NCBI GenBank assembly: GCA_016763875.1
Contig: JAESSZ010000857.1
Location: forward strand, 1-6,183
From: Nannocystaceae bacterium
GTDB taxonomy: Bacteria > Myxococcota_A > Polyangia > Nannocystales > Nannocystaceae
Direction of reading: 5' to 3'
Length of the DNA stretch: 6,183 nucleotides
Below, in pieces: positions 6,163 to 6,183 of the stretch. The notes beneath the pieces are model-generated. The model did no database searches. It was given only the letters and a program-made list of their open reading frames with translations, and was not told the DNA's origin. The position numbers and the translations under genes were made by a program. The first letter of the stretch is position 1. Each line of letters begins with the position of its first letter.

Positions 6163-6183
6163 ATGAACACGCCGGTACGGCTC
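6163..6183 (+). CDS. Possible start of a divergent gene, cut by the window edge
   Basis: An ATG at 6163 opens a frame reading M-N-T-P-V-R-L to the end of the window. Seven codons are too few to identify anything. The preceding GTGTAGACTAGCCCC contains TAGACT, a possible weak -10 element only a few bases before the start, and there is no Shine-Dalgarno sequence. If real, it lies 22 bases from the start of the minus-strand gene at 6140 and its transcript could be leaderless. Confidence 0.3.

Overview
The window is strongly GC-rich by eye, with G or C at most third codon positions. Genes are tightly packed: a 9-base and a 40-base gap between convergent genes, and a 56-base gap between a divergent pair. 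The mix of a TPR lipoprotein-like gene, a possible DUF4331-type protein tail, a class II fumarase and a large bacterial CASTOR/POLLUX-type channel would fit a Myxococcota-like (former deltaproteobacterial) Gram-negative. That assignment is an inference from gene content and composition; nothing here proves the taxon.

Layout from left to right. (1) Bases 2-85 (+) are the last 27 codons of a protein resembling the end of DUF4331 proteins, followed by a near-ideal hairpin terminator at 128-158. (2) Bases 237-1574 (+) encode a 445-residue alpha-helical TPR-like protein with a short, weak lipoprotein signal; its start is fixed by an in-frame stop 12 bases upstream. (3) Bases 1615-4314 (-) encode an 899-residue ion channel. 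It has a six-helix membrane domain with an S4-like arginine ladder, an EF-hand-like acidic loop in the outer turret, a D-P-G-N pore loop in place of the potassium-channel GYG filter, and two tandem RCK regulatory domains of the CASTOR/POLLUX/DMI1 kind. (4) Bases 4371-5768 (+) encode FumC, complete with all catalytic motifs and divergent from the channel. (5) Bases 5778-6140 (-) encode a 120-residue protein I do not recognise. (6) A possible divergent gene begins at 6163 and runs off the window.

Functional links are weak. FumC is core TCA-cycle metabolism and probably only a neighbour of the channel. The DUF4331-like and TPR genes are co-oriented, but the hairpin between them argues for separate or attenuated transcription. 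The most interesting object is the channel. A voltage-sensor-like domain, a possible external calcium site and a tandem RCK gating ring in one bacterial polypeptide suggest a multi-input, BK-like layout on a CASTOR-type pore. I see no mobile element, CRISPR array, tRNA or rRNA. No gene-free stretch exceeds 300 bases; the longest is 86-236.
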